Source: Anaeramoeba flamelloides (lineage: Eukaryota; Metamonada; Anaeramoebidae). Taken from it: a stretch of DNA of 64,000 nucleotides. The position numbers were made by a program, and so were the translations under genes. Positions 46,041-58,659 of this stretch are shown here, piece by piece. The stretch covers positions 7,936,001 to 8,000,000 of the forward strand of contig JANTQA010000032.1 in the NCBI GenBank assembly GCA_027625915.1, written 5' to 3'. Every line of letters starts with the position of its first letter. Within the stretch, counting starts at the first letter, position 1. The notes beneath the pieces are model-generated. The model ran no database searches. It saw only the letters and a list, made by a program, of their open reading frames with translations, and had not been told where the DNA came from.

Positions 46041-47374
46041 TTTGTTTCAAATTTTGAAATGAAAAGAAAATTTATAAATTTTTTTTTTCATCTTAAATTA
46101 AAAAAAAAACTCCTAACAAAAAATTAAAAAAAAATACATTTTCCCATTTAATAAAGGGTTAATTCATCAATAGTCAAAATAATTGATTATAAATTAGAAA
46201 GATATTTATCAGATTTTAAATGATTGTAAAAGATAATCAAATAACATTTTATTTGAGAAAAAAAAAAATTTAAATTTTTTACGATTAAATTTGATAAAAA
46301 AATGTCTTACATGTAAAAATAGATTATTCAACCAAAATTGAAAAATACCTAAAAGAATAATTTTTACTTAAAGATCTCTTATTAACAAATGATATTAATT
46401 ATAACTGAATTTAATAACCTATGAATCTTTTGATTATTTTTTATTTTTCTGATGGTATTTCGATTTTAAATGTATAGTAAACTTTCACTTCCCAATCATT
46501 TTCCCATTTTAAATAGAGATCGAAACAACAAAGTATAATACACTTCTTTGAAAAAGCTTTTTATAAAAGAAAAATATAGAGAATAAAGTGAGAAATTTTT
46601 GCAATTTAGTCTCATTTTCCAAATGAGCATAGGAACTGTTATATTTCAAAACCCAAAAAAAAAAAAATTACTCAATCATTGAAAAAATTAATAAGAACAT
46701 TTATAAATCAATTCCTAATGATACATCTCACTATTTAATCAACTTACATATTAAACTTTAATATAAAAATTTTAAAGGGGTAATTTTTTAATGCTATCTT
46801 GTGTATATCATATTGAAAAAAAAATATATCCAGAAAATGAGTTTGGGAATCAGAATTTCTTGTTAATATTAGGAAAAATATAAAATCAAACAATTTTTAT
46901 AAATGAATAAATTTTGATTGAGAAAGTAATAAACATCTGATAAATTTTATTAAAGTTGGTGTAACAAGTGAATAATATAATTATTAGATTATCTAAGTAT
47001 ATTTACATATAGTAATAAAAAAAAAGTGAGTTTTATCAGGTTTTACAAGGAATTTGAATAATCCTAATTTATATTCTTGTTTTTAGTTGATTGTATATTT
47101 TTTTTGTGAGGGTGAACTTAAATTGGCCATCATTCTATGAAGTATACAGTTATCATTTCCAGAGTTTGATACTTAAATAAGAGAAATTTTTAATCAAGTA
47201 AAAGTGATTTTTCCTAATATTAAAAATTAATACTGAAGTTTAGGGATTATTTTCATTTATATGATTTTTTCAATACTATACCTCAAGTTTTCACTGGAAT
47301 CAATTGTAATACTGATACTGATATAAGAAATGGGTTCAAAATATTAATTTATTCCCGTTTTGGATTTCAGCTAT
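46041..47374. other. AT-rich stretch without recognised gene
   Basis: No gene is seen. A small inverted pair (TTTTTTCAATACTATA at 47265 and TATAGTATTGAAAAAA at 47373) leads directly into MITE A3. Confidence 0.5.
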
Positions 47375-47869
47375 AGTATTGAAAAAAATACCAATCTAAA
47401 GTAATCCTCTGGACTGATTTTTAATTGTTAATATATAAAAAAGTTATGAAATTACAGATATTGAAAATCAAATCCTTTTTTTATGAATCAAACTTTGAAA
47501 ATTATAACTCGCCCACTTATTAGAATGATATTCATTAAATTTCACATCTTGAAAATCCCAATTCAATCAATCAAAAAAACAAGAATAAAAATTAGGATTT
47601 TTCAAATTTCTATCAAAACTAAATAAAACTCAATTGTTTTTTCAAAAGAAGCCGATCTACTTAGGTTCTCAAAAAATTATATGAAATTTTTATAGGCGTA
47701 CCCACTTGGATGAACTTTAGGTAGGTTTATCACTAGGCTTCATAAAAAATATGATTATTTCTAAAACGGATTTGAATTTCAATATTTGTATACATAACAA
47801 TTTTCCTAATCTTCACAATAAAAAATCTTGTAAGGGATTTTTAACATTTCAGGTATTTTTTTCAAGACT
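47375..47869. mobile_element. MITE family A, copy A3
   Basis: It has the same orientation and interior as A1: TCAAATCCTTTTTTTATGAA, ATTATAACTCGCCCACTTAT, TCAATCAATCAAAAAAACAA, GGATGAACTTTAGGTAGGTT. The left end reads TATTGAAAAAAATACC; the right end GGTATTTTTTTCAAGACT. Confidence 0.75.
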
Positions 47870-48367
47870 CAATTCAAAATATATCCAAGAAGCAGATTGT
47901 AATTCGTGATCCTGTGTTTATACATTTGATATTTTTTTTATGGTATAATTTTATTCATTATGTTGAAAGATCTAAAAATCCGAAATGAAAAGAATTCGAG
48001 ATTTTATAAAAGCGAGAATCAGTTGATTTTTAATCCCATTTTAATATCAAATAACAATACATTATCTCAATTTATGGTTTTTGTTCTTTTTTATATGTTC
48101 GTTGTGATATTGGTATGTGTTTGGTAAATTAAAAAACTATAAGGAAAGTAAGGTTTCTGCTCGAAAAAGGATTCTCAATTTCAATTGTATCATATTTGTA
48201 TTGCATAGGTGAGTATTATTTTGGTGAGTAGTTTTATTACTAAACCAAAATAACATTATTAAACAAACTTTAATTCATAAGTCGTTGTATTGACTATTGA
48301 AAAAATATTACTTGGCTTGAATTGACAAAATAGAGAACATTTCATTTTTTTTCAACATATCTTCAAA

Positions 48368-48917
48368 ATGGTAAAACCTTTAGTTAGAAAAACAAAAGTT
48401 AAAAAGCATCCAAAAAAATTTAGAAAATGGAATTATAATAGATACAAAAGAATGTCAGTAAGTCACTTTCTTTTTTTATGAACAAAAAAAAAAATAGAAA
48501 TAAAAAAAAGTAACTTGGAACAAAAACAAAAAACACTTCTAACAAACTTAAATTGCAACAATGTACGTATTTCTTGTTTTTTTATTTTTAAAACCAATAA
48601 CTCAGGAATCTTGGAGAAAGCCAATTGGTATTGACAGTAGAGTAAGACGTAAATACAAAGGCCTCCAAAAAATGGTTTCAGCTGGTTATGGAACTGAAAG
48701 GATCATGAGACACAGAATGAGAAACGGATTTTTCAAAATCACAATCCACAATTTAAAAGATCTCGAAATGTTGCTTATGCAAAACAAAAAATTTGAAGCC
48801 CAAATCGGTAAAACCGTTTCTTCAAGAAAAAGAAAATTAATTGTTAAAAGAGCCAAGCAACTTGATATCAAGATCATGAACCCAACAGCCAGATTGGAAA
48901 CAGAAGATAACAACTAA
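48368..48917 (+). CDS. RPL32: Ribosomal protein eL32 (60S), 2 exons
   Basis: eL32 is a structural protein of the large cytosolic ribosomal subunit. Exons are 48368-48457 and 48606-48917; the 148 nt intron starts GTAAGT and ends AACTCAG, and the join is in phase. The product is 133 aa: MVKPLVRKTKVKKHPKKF at the start, the family signature SWRKPIGIDSRVRRKYKG across the junction, then GYGTERIMRHRMRNGF, KDLEMLLMQNKKFEAQIG, VSSRKRKLIVKRAKQLDIK and MNPTARLETEDNN at the end. Length and motif order fit eukaryotic eL32 throughout. The stretch MYVFLVFLFLKP that reads in frame before exon 2 is intron. The codons are richer in GC than the flanks. It stands alone with no neighbour in a shared pathway. Confidence 0.97.
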
Positions 48918-49726
48918 ATTTGAAAGTTAATTTTTTTGTTTTCAATTGATCCTTTTTTACATTTTTTTATTTTATTTTTTTTTTTAATTCAAACAGAAAT
49001 TCCAAGAAAGAAATACACCATTACCCTTTCTTGTAAAATAAAATTTCAAGGCAACAACAAATGAGTAAAATCTCTTTTCTTTTTTTTTTTTTTTTTTATT
49101 GTTTTTTTGCTTTTTTTTCTTTTTGATTTTTGTTTTTTACAAACAGACAGACTTTAAACTTTAAAAATATCATCAAATTGAGACTAAATTCAAGACAAAA
49201 GAATATAAATCTGAACTGGGACCACTTTTTGTTTTCCAAAGTCATTTTCCTAAAGCCATAATCCATCATCACAAAATAAAGAAGAATTTTTCAAAATATT
49301 TGGTGATGATCTGATATTTTACATTACTGCTCGAGAAAAAAAGTAAAACACATTTTTGAATTGTAAAAATCATGAATCACAGAAACCACAAGAATCTTTG
49401 AAAGCTGGAAACGAAAAGATCTTGCAATCACTATCGTTTTCCTTTTAATACGAGAAATATTTTTTGATTGATTTCACCAAGATTTTTTGCCCCATTTCAA
49501 AAAAAACCACAATTCCCTGTTAAACCAATTAATAATGAAAATTTTGATCTTTAGTTTAGCTCTTCCAAATCAATTTTTGAGATTAAATTAACTTTCGTTC
49601 ATAACAAAATTTACCTTAAGGGACTAGTTTCAATTATATTTTTTTTAACCAATTTCTAAAAAAAGATTCCTTATCTAGAAATAAATTTAATATTGAAAAT
49701 AATCAGGGGTTTTCAAATCGAAGTAT
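48918..49726. other. 3' flank of eL32, T-rich, no recognised gene
   Basis: It contains T-rich runs (49083-49098) and otherwise nothing recognised. Confidence 0.5.
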
Positions 49727-50194
49727 AGTAGGGAAAAAAATACCGGACATGAAAAAAATCCCTGACAAGATTTTTAATTGTGAGTATTAGTAAAATTTTT
49801 GTCTAATTTCAATCAAATCCTTATTATAAATAACCAATTTTTTTATGAGATTAGTAATAAACCTACCTAAAGTCCATCAAAGTAAGGTGTCTCTAGAATA
49901 CTCGAGTAATTGTTTGATAGCCATATGTTGATCAACTTTTTTTGAAAAAACAATCGAGTTTTATTGAGGTTTACTAGAGTTTGGAAAATGATAATTTTTC
50001 TTCTTGTTTTTTGATTGATTGAATGGTGTTTTGAACAAGTGTGGTTTAATCAATCGTCATTCTAATAAGTGGGGAAGTTATAATTGAAAATTTTCGATTC
50101 TTAAAAAAAGGAATTTGATTGTAAATAAATGAAATTACACAATAATATTATTAATATTCACAATTAAAAATCTTGTCCGGTATTTTTTTCACTG
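49727..50194. mobile_element. MITE family A, copy A2 (inverted relative to A1)
   Basis: It begins AGTAGGGAAAAAAATACCGG and ends CCGGTATTTTTTTCACTG. The interior is the reverse complement of A1, for example GTAATAAACCTACCTAAAGT and TTGATTGATTGAATGGTGTT. Confidence 0.85.
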
Positions 50195-51433
50195 AACTAA
50201 TTGGCAAAAAATTTTCTCAATCACTAGTAAATTAAGGCAAAAAAATTTATAAGAGATTAGTTCCTTAATATTTTTTTTTTTGAACTTGGAAAAATTTTTT
50301 TTTCATCTCTTTTATTAGTTGTTTTTGAATGAAAAATGAAAAAAAATTGCAATTAATCCTTTCTTACTGATAAATTCAGAATAATGGTAAAAAACTTTTT
50401 AATTTAATTTCCTTTTTTGAAATCTAATAAACTTACTTATCAATTCATTACCTCTACTTTCAAAACAGTTCTCTACAAAGAGTAATCTATTTCCAAGAAG
50501 GTGGGGAAAATTTATTTTAAAATATCTCTCTTAAACTCAATTTTCATAAAAGTGTTTAAATATGCAAAACTATTAACTACTATTTATTGATCCTTGATAA
50601 TAATTTAATTTTTTTATTTATATGACATTACTTTAATTAAAGATATAAAATTTTCTGATCACAATTTTATCTATAAGATATTTTTTAGAGGTGAACAAAT
50701 TTATAGGTTATTTTTTTCTTATTGATCAGAATTAAAAAAATTTTTTTGTACAAGATGTTTAATATTGATAGAATTTCAAATAGAAGGATGGATACGTGAA
50801 ACATCATTTTATTATTTAAGATTCGATATATATCCTTCTTTCTGGAAAAGAATTCCAAAAATATCCAACTTTCTGAAATCAAAACTGTATAAGATAACTA
50901 TAATTGAAAATTGGTTTTTAACATATATTTTTAGGAATTCTTTTAGAATTAGAAAGTAATTTTTGAATTAAAAATTTTTCAATTAAAAGTTTTTCCATTG
51001 GGAATAAAATCATAAAACTGTGTTGTAAAGAATTAAATATATCAAATGGGAAAGATATGATCAATTTTTAAATAATTTTTTTTTTAGTATTATTTTGTTT
51101 TTCAATTTTTTTTCAAATATTGTGATATTCTATTTTACAAGGATATATTTCATTCTCCTCTTTATTAAAATATCAATTTTGTTGGTTAAAGAAATTATTT
51201 GAAATATTCAGATTCGTTGAAACGGGGGTACATAAAAATTGTAAAATATTTTTACTCTCTTTATATTCTCTTTTAAATTATTATAAGATTTAAAAGATTG
51301 ATATTTTAATAATTAAAAAAGGGATAAAATTAAAAAATAAAGAATAAAAATTTTTAAATCTTTGGTAGGGTTTTTTAATTCGTGAACTTTCAATAGAAAG
51401 GGTTAATAAAAATAATTTTTTTTTTAACTACCT

Positions 51434-51469
<36 letters not shown>

Positions 51470-51770
51470 CTATTAAATTATAAAAATAAACCAAAAAATA
51501 AATCTTGAATTCTAGGTAAATGCATTTGAACTTTGAAACTTTTTAATCTATAGATCATTTTCTTTAGGGTAGTCTATCTTATTAAAAAATCGAATAATTT
51601 TAATTAAAAAATTTTTCCAGATAAACAAGAAAAACAAAAGAATAAAATTTCTGATCGTATTCGAAATCAAAACTCATTATTTATCTTGTTATCATTTAAT
51701 GCAAAATAAACTTCTGATTCTTTATTGGAATTTTGAAACAAAATTTTGAAATTAGGCAAGTGCCTCCAAG
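50195..51770. other. AT-rich stretch, weak open frame
   Basis: No gene is recognised. A 64-codon plus-strand frame at 50765-50959 (IEGWIRETSFYYLRFDIYPS) has some aromatic-rich, coding-like character, but an equally long frame lies on the opposite strand, so it is not called. Confidence 0.4.
51436..51467. repeat. (TA)n microsatellite
   Basis: About 16 TA units. Confidence 0.95.
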
Positions 51771-51773
51771 TTC

Positions 51774-52170
51774 TATAGAGTGCTATTAAGTACATGGGTT
51801 TTCTTTTTTTCTTGTTTTTATTTCGTTAAGTGTTCTAGGTTTTTTTGAGGTTTTCTATTTTATTTGTGAAGTTTGCTAGGTTTTTTTTACTTTTTGAAAT
51901 ACACAGAAGATTTATTAAAATTTTCTGTTTATTTCAAAATTAAAAAAAAACTAAAGAAAATCTATTGATTCCAAGAATAAAACAGAAAACTCAAGAAAAC
52001 CTAACGATACTTTTTCTTTAATTATAGAAATTAAAACTAAAATTTAATAAATTTTCTTTTCATATCTTACAATAAAAAAAAATCTAAAGACAATTTTTCA
52101 GAATTCTAAAAAATAGAGAAAAATCAAAGTATAGAATCTTTTATTTTAAATTTTGGAAAACCTAATGTGT
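51774..52170. mobile_element. Inverted-repeat element family C, copy C3
   Basis: TATAGAGTGCTATTAAGTAC, GTGTTCTAGGTTTTTTTGAG, TTTTTGAAATACACAGAAGA and the later inverted phrase AACTCAAGAAAACCTAACGA follow C1. Confidence 0.55.
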
Positions 52171-52429
52171 ATAAGAAGAAATTAATTCCTCTCTTGGAAA
52201 TAAACAAAAAATTGTATTGTTTGTCTTGTTTCAAAATTTTACTTGATTAAATACTTAATCAGAAGTTGGTAGTGTTTCAAATACACAATTTTCTTGTTAC
52301 AGATAGTTTATTCCAATGGTTTTTATTGAAAACTAGAAACTACTAGACTTTGAAGAAAAATGGTTGGGTTGAGAAAAACACTACAAACATAGAATATAAA
52401 CCAAAATATGAAACTTTTTAATATACTAT

Positions 52430-52655
52430 TTGTTGTAAAATAAATTGAACAAAATTTTGATTCAGCTTTCCTAAAAAAGATTTTATAGGTTCGTAAAATT
52501 TCAATTTTAATTCTCAAAATCAGCTTAAATTCGTGATTTTCGTTTGTTAGAAATTGAGGACTTTTGATGTTTTATTTAAGTTATTGGATGTGATTTTTAT
52601 GGAAATCTGAATGAAAATTTTGATCTTTTTATTTTACCATTAACAGTACTGTTAT
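52430..52655. mobile_element. MITE family K, copy 2
   Basis: It aligns along its whole length with 22415-22655; the left end ATACTATTTGTTGTAAAATA and the right end TTTTACCATTAACAGTACTG are inverted relative to each other. Confidence 0.6.
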
Positions 52656-52689
52656 TTTCCAATTAATAAAAGAAAATTTATATTTCACT

Positions 52690-52905
52690 TTCCAAAATGA
52701 ATATTTATTAAAACCGCTACAATCAAATAAAGAAGAGTAAAAATATTATCTTAGAGTGACTCAGGAAGTTTAATGTGTTGTCTAAAAACATCATTTTTTA
52801 AAGATGTTGTAAAGATCTTAGAGTTTTCTTTCAAATTATTAAACCAGAAAAATATTTTGGAATGTGAACTAAAAATTTTCATTTTTTAATTGGAAAATAC
52901 TAGTG
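52690..52905. repeat. Dispersed repeat N, copy 2 (inverted)
   Basis: It is the reverse complement of 17105-17310, with matches spread over the full length. Confidence 0.65.
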
Positions 52906-53415
52906 AGTAAAAATTCAATTTTGAAGACTTGTACTTTTTCTCACATATCAAAACGACAATAAAACACCCTTTTCATTTTAAAAATGTTTCAAAGAGACTC
53001 TTATTTAGATTGTTCTTTAGAAAACTATTTTGATTTTTCTGAAAAATGCAAAACTCTTTCTTGTGCAAATTTTGATTTTTTCTGCTTTATTTTTTTTACC
53101 TGAAATTTTCAGTGAAAGAGGATAAAATTCTTGGAATAACATATGGCCAAATGACGAAAAAAGAGAAAATGGAAGAGATCTTTAAAAATAAAACAAGAAT
53201 TTAGTAAAATAATACGTAATTAAACAAAAAAATCAAAACTATTTCAAACTTTTATGAAAGAGTTGAATTTTTGAAGACAAAAGTTCAATGAAGAACAAAC
53301 CCAAAAAAAACTCAAAAAAGTAAACTCGAGAGAACAGTCAAACAAATATGATCAATCATTTTTTTTCAAAACAAACCATAAAACATATTAACGATTTTTT
53401 TTTTTTTTCTAAAAG

Positions 53416-55365
53416 ATGAAAATTGCAGCATTAATTTCCGGAGGAAAAGATTCCTTTTTCACTGCACACGTTTGTGTGAATGAACTTGGTCACGAGCTAT
53501 GTGCGCTAGTTAATTTGTACCCATCACAGGAAGGTACGTATGAATTAGATTCATATTCTTTCCAGACTGTTGGTCACGAGGTTATTGAAGCATATGCCGA
53601 GTGTACAAATCTCCCGCTCTACCGTCGCCCATTCCAGGGTTTGAGTCCTAATCAGGATTTGCAATACAAGCCATCTGATTTAAAAGATGAAGTTGAGGAC
53701 CTGTATGCTATCTTGAAGTATGTGAAGGAAGAGATCCCAGATCTTGAGGGGATCTGCTGTGGAGCCATCTTGTCGAATTACCAGCGAACAAGGGTGGAAA
53801 ATGTGTGTAGCCGTTTAGATCTAATTGTGTTGGCGCCACTGTGGCGTATCGAACAGCCAGAGCTCTTGAGAAGAATGGTTAAGGCACCAATGGATTCCAT
53901 CTTAATCAAGGTTGCATCGATGGGCCTGAAACCAAAGAAGCACCTCGGCAAATCTCTTGTCGAATTAGAAGACGAGCTAATGGATCTAAGTGCAAAGTAT
54001 CAATTGAATTGTTGCGGAGAGGGTGGCGAGTATGAGTCATTAACACTTGACTGTCCAATCTTTGAAAAAAGAATCGTTCTTGATGATTTTAAAATTGAAA
54101 TTACGGCTGATAACGAATTTGCCCCTGTCGGGTATGTCATCGTCAAGAAATTCCATTTAGAGCAAAAAACCGAATTCCAAAATCTCACAAAATCCAAAAA
54201 GGGTTATAAAAATGCTGGTAAGATAATTATTTATGACAAGCCTACCGAATTAGAGACAGGCGAAATTGAAATACCCCAGATAGATTTGAATAAATTAAAT
54301 TATTATGGCAAGAATAATGAATCAATCCAATACAAGTTATTCTCTAAAAATGATGACTACCTTTACATTAGTGGCATTTGGAACCAAATAGAAGAAAAAG
54401 AACAAGAAGAAGATAATTTCAAAGAGAATGCCAATGGGATAATTGGGGGCCTTCATACCATTTTAAACCAATTTGAAATGGACTTGTCCAATATTGTTCT
54501 TCTTGAGATCGCCCTTAATGCAAACTCACAAATCCAACCACTAGAGCAAATACTCAAACAATATTTTCTTGTGAGCCCACCATCCCGTGTTATTTGGAAA
54601 AATTTGAATAATGAGGGAAAACTCAAAATGAGTATAATGGCCTCAAAGGGGAAAAGCAAATCCTTACATGTGCTTAGTAGATCTAATTTCTCTCCACCAT
54701 GCCTTGGCAATTATAGCCACCTTACGGAAGTAAATCAAAATTTAATAATTAGTTCATCGGTAACTGGTCGAAAGGCATCTGATCTTTCTTTCCCTGAATC
54801 GTTTGAAGAAGAAACGGAACAAGCAATTCTCAATTTAAAAAATTATTTAATGGTTAGCCATAGCTCTCTTCAAGACATTTTATACTGTAGGATCGTCACA
54901 AATGAGAATTTGCCAGAAAAGACCCTAGAAAACATGAAATTAAATAAAAAGGCAATAATTAATGTATTTAAGGCCTCTTCTTTAATTGAAGGCCGTATAG
55001 AAATCTTTGTAATCGCATTAAAAAAGGAATTAATCCAAGACTCTGAAAAGACTGTCTTTGAACAAAACTTTGACAATTTTAAATTAAATTCCCAAGTATT
55101 TTCTTTAGACTCACAGATCCCTTCTTTTGCCTGTATTGAAATAACCCTACCAAATAAAAATACTCTAAACGAAAAGGATACCACAGAAATAAGTGCATGC
55201 CTTGAAAAGAACATTCAATTAGATAAATTATCAAAAATTAATCTTTATCACCAAGGAAAGAATCCATCTTTATTAAATCTGTTGAGCAAATCACCAATTT
55301 CGATTTCTGAATATAATATTAATGGTTTGGAAGGCTCTCTATTTTTGGAATGCTATTTTTTTTAA
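53416..55365 (+). CDS. DPH6: Diphthine-ammonia ligase DPH6 with two RidA-like domains
   Basis: DPH6 uses ATP and ammonia to amidate diphthine in elongation factor 2, the last step of diphthamide formation. The frame is 649 aa without introns, starting MKIAALISGGKDSFFTAHV at 53416. SGGKDS is the PP-loop ATP-binding motif of the adenine-nucleotide alpha-hydrolase fold. GAILSNYQRTRVENVCSRL and CCGEGGEYESLTLDCPIF are family signatures (N-terminal ~235 residues). Residues from about 300 to the end hold two RidA/YjgF-type domains; the first has VSPPSRVIW, the second starts FSPPCLGNYSHL. This is the yeast/plant-type long form; animal DPH6 lacks the tail. The 5' third is much richer in GC (one line counted at 50%) than the 3' half. 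The T-rich leader ends TTTTCTAAAAG directly before the ATG. Confidence 0.96.
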   Translation: MKIAALISGGKDSFFTAHVCVNELGHELCALVNLYPSQEGTYELDSYSFQTVGHEVIEAYAECTNLPLYRRPFQGLSPNQDLQYKPSDLKDEVEDLYAILKYVKEEIPDLEGICCGAILSNYQRTRVENVCSRLDLIVLAPLWRIEQPELLRRMVKAPMDSILIKVASMGLKPKKHLGKSLVELEDELMDLSAKYQLNCCGEGGEYESLTLDCPIFEKRIVLDDFKIEITADNEFAPVGYVIVKKFHLEQKTEFQNLTKSKKGYKNAGKIIIYDKPTELETGEIEIPQIDLNKLNYYGKNNESIQYKLFSKNDDYLYISGIWNQIEEKEQEEDNFKENANGIIGGLHTILNQFEMDLSNIVLLEIALNANSQIQPLEQILKQYFLVSPPSRVIWKNLNNEGKLKMSIMASKGKSKSLHVLSRSNFSPPCLGNYSHLTEVNQNLIISSSVTGRKASDLSFPESFEEETEQAILNLKNYLMVSHSSLQDILYCRIVTNENLPEKTLENMKLNKKAIINVFKASSLIEGRIEIFVIALKKELIQDSEKTVFEQNFDNFKLNSQVFSLDSQIPSFACIEITLPNKNTLNEKDTTEISACLEKNIQLDKLSKINLYHQGKNPSLLNLLSKSPISISEYNINGLEGSLFLECYFF

Positions 55366-55779
55366 AAAAAATACTCAAATAAAATTAATAATTAATAAGA
55401 ATTTTATTTTCATTCGTAATAATATTATATAGATAAATATTAGATAGATCAATATTAAATGAAAATTATTAGAATAAATATAATTTATTGATTTATTCTT
55501 TACTTTTATTTTATTTTTTTTTTTTAGTTATTATTTTTTGTTTTTTTTTAAAACTTCTAGAGATATTCAATATTAAAATTGTAATTTTTGTAAAATCCAA
55601 TTCAAAAATTTTTTAACACACAAAAAATTTAATTTTGGAAAAAAAAACCTATTAAATCAATTCAAAAAGAAAAATCAAATTAGAAACATTTACTAATTGG
55701 ATTGTTAACAATTATTTATAAATCACAATACTCACAAAATAAAAAATAAATAATTGTCAATACTAATAAGCCAAGGGTT
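55366..55779. other. 3' flank of DPH6, no recognised gene
   Basis: AT-rich sequence only. Confidence 0.5.
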
Positions 55780-56110
55780 TGTTAAAAAATTTTGAAGAGG
55801 GCAAAACAAAAAAATTACATTGGTAAATTTGTTGAAATTTCACCAACAATTATTTATTGATAAAATGATTAGATTCCATCAAGTAATTTTATTGAATTCT
55901 TCAGAACAGAAGAAATCAGTTTTAACTTAATATCAATCGTTCGAAACAATTTTTGGTTGACGAAAATATATTTGGAAATTCAAAAAAGGAAATGAAAAAT
56001 GAAAAAATGATTTTCATATTTTACAAAAATCAAAATTATTTCCAATTTGAATGAAATTGTGTTATTGTGATTGTTTTAATTATGTAGAAAATTTTGGATT
56101 TTAGTTTAGA
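55780..56110. repeat. Dispersed repeat O-related copy
   Basis: ACATTGGTAAATTTGTTGAA (as at 14450) and TCCAATTTGAATGAAATTGT (reverse complement of 8440-8460) identify it. Confidence 0.5.
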
Positions 56111-58659
56111 TGCACATTAAATTACAATTTCGACTGAAAAACATTTAACAAAAGGAAAAAAGAAAGATATGAATAAATAAATGTAGAAATCAGTTTTCTT
56201 TCTGGGCTCTATATAATCCTAAGCAATTTGTAAATTGAAAAAAAATATTTTTATTTTATTTTTATAAAAAAAAAAAAAAACAGATTTTGGGAAAAAAATC
56301 ATCAAAATTAGTTATTTATTTTTCAGTTAAAATTTCATTGTTTTTAAAAAATTTCATGTAATATACAATCATTTGTGTTTATTAGAGGAGTTTTTGTTAT
56401 TTTGAACAAAAAGATAATTTATAAAAACTATTCTTTATTCCCCTTCAAAACTTGCATATGTTCTGAATTTAGATATAAACTTAGTTTCCTATAAAGGTGA
56501 ACAGGCTTTTTTCAAATATCATTTATTTTTTATAATTTATCTTTGAAGAACAAATAAAGAAACACGTTTGATAAAAAATACCATAGGTTAGCTGATATTC
56601 TGTATAAATTAAAATGAAAAAATCAAATAGATAATTTTTAAAATTGAAAAACTTTAATTCTATGGTTATTAAGGAAAAAAAATATAAAAAAGGTTCCTTT
56701 TGATCTTGAAAACAAAATCAAATGAAATTCCAATCTAAATCAAAATAATTTTTCTACACGTATCAGTATTATTTTAATAAAATTGGAATAACATGTTTTT
56801 AACTCATGGATATGTATTTTATAACAATAAAAAATTTCCAAAATAATAGAGTGTAACAAAAAAAAAAAAAAAAAGTAAAAAAATTAAAACGTAACAACCA
56901 AAAACTGAAAAAAAAAGATTATGATTTTAAGATTTGTGAAATAAATATTTTCTTATAATATCCATTCGTACACTTTAAATACATTTAATTCAAATGTTTT
57001 AACTATTTTATTTTGACTGAATAGGTGTTTATAAAAAAAATATTTTGGAACAATTAAATTAAAATATTATTTAAAATATATTTCCTTGAAAAACCCTATT
57101 ATATATAAAAATTAATATGAAATTAGAAGTTCCAACCCCTTTATTATCCAAACGTGAGTATAAAAACTGGAATATTAACAACCTTTATAAAACCCATTTT
57201 ATTAATTATTCTTGATTTAATTACCACTACTTATCCTTGATCAGAAAAAAAATATAATTTTCAAGTTTTTGTAGATAAAAGAGTTAAAATTTATAACTTT
57301 TTCGATAATTTTATCAATTTGTATTATATTTTTTTTAAAAATCAAAGTTTTCTATATAATTATCGATTATTGTTTAAAGAAAGAGGTAAATTTTCACCTT
57401 TTATAAATTTTCAACTCTTAGAATATTATTGAAAAAATATTTCAATATTTATTATGGGTTATTGAAGTTTTTGAAACCAAGAATTTTCATACATTCCTCT
57501 ATTGGTGAAAAGGAACTCAAAAAAAAAAAATCCAATTCTAATCTTTAATTTTTCAATTTCCTAAATATTTTTTTTATCTGAAATTTTTGGTTTTTCTTGT
57601 ATTTGTTTTTGAATCTAGAAATGCTTTATAGTAAATGATTGAAATTACTACAAGAAAAAGCAAATATAACCAAAAAATGAAGTTTTTTGTATTTTTAACA
57701 AATATTTTCTTTTTGTAGATAAAAAAATAATCATCTTTTCAGATAACTTAATTGAAATTAAGAAGAATTGAATAAAAATCAACGTGGTGCTATTTTCAAA
57801 GATATTTATTCTTTATCTTCTCATTTTAGATGGAAATGGACAATTGATATCGTTTCTCTTTTTATATCATTTACTATTTATTATTATTTTACTAAAACCA
57901 CATTTTTACCAATTTGTTCTCAAAGTTTCTCATCTCAAATGTTTTTTTCAAAATAACCAAAAATAAATAATACTATTTGAAAGAATAAAGATAAACTATA
58001 GAATAATTGAAATCAAAAACAATTATAAAAAGTATAACTATTTGAAAAGGATAATATGATGAAAAAAATATAAATATTTATATTTATTTTTAGTTTTCAA
58101 ATCAAGAGGAAAAGTATAATTTTAACATCATAAAATTACATTCTATAAATATTTCTTTCTGGGGTTAAATTCAATTAATATCCTATTTTCTGAACCAAAA
58201 CTAGAATCAGACCAATAAATTCAAATAGGAATTGAAAATAATTAATCTGAAATCAAATAAATTATCCATTATTTTTTTTTCTTATATATTTTTCAAAAAA
58301 AAGTTTTTCATTATCTGAACTGGAAAATTAAATAATTTCGAGAAAAAGTATTTGTATTTTATGTTACAGATTATATCAAAAAATAAATGATTCTATTTTT
58401 TATATTTTTTGTATTTTTTAATCAATTAATTTAATTATTTTCACTTTCCCTTTTTAACGGTTTACAAATATTGAAATTTTGAAAAAGGATTTTCTTGCAT
58501 CAGGTGTTAGGTAATTGTTAATTTGATTTTTATACAATGGGTCTTGAATGTGTTATTGGCGTTAATAGAGGTTCTAAAACGCAATTTTTCTAAATTTATT
58601 TTTTTTTTCTGAATTCTAAATTTGTGAGTGTAAGACTAATATACTGGAAGGTAATTGAC
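56111..58659. other. AT-rich stretch without recognised gene
   Basis: No convincing gene. At 57768-57956 two overlapping frames exist; one reads GAIFKDIYSLSSHFRWKWTI followed by a hydrophobic stretch. It could be a remnant of a membrane protein, but no family is recognised. Confidence 0.4.

Noticed and set aside
53416-55365. Minus-strand frames opposite DPH6 and opposite the FYVE-ARM gene (61064-62029)
   Set aside because: These are complementary shadows of well-supported genes, with no start context or family motif.
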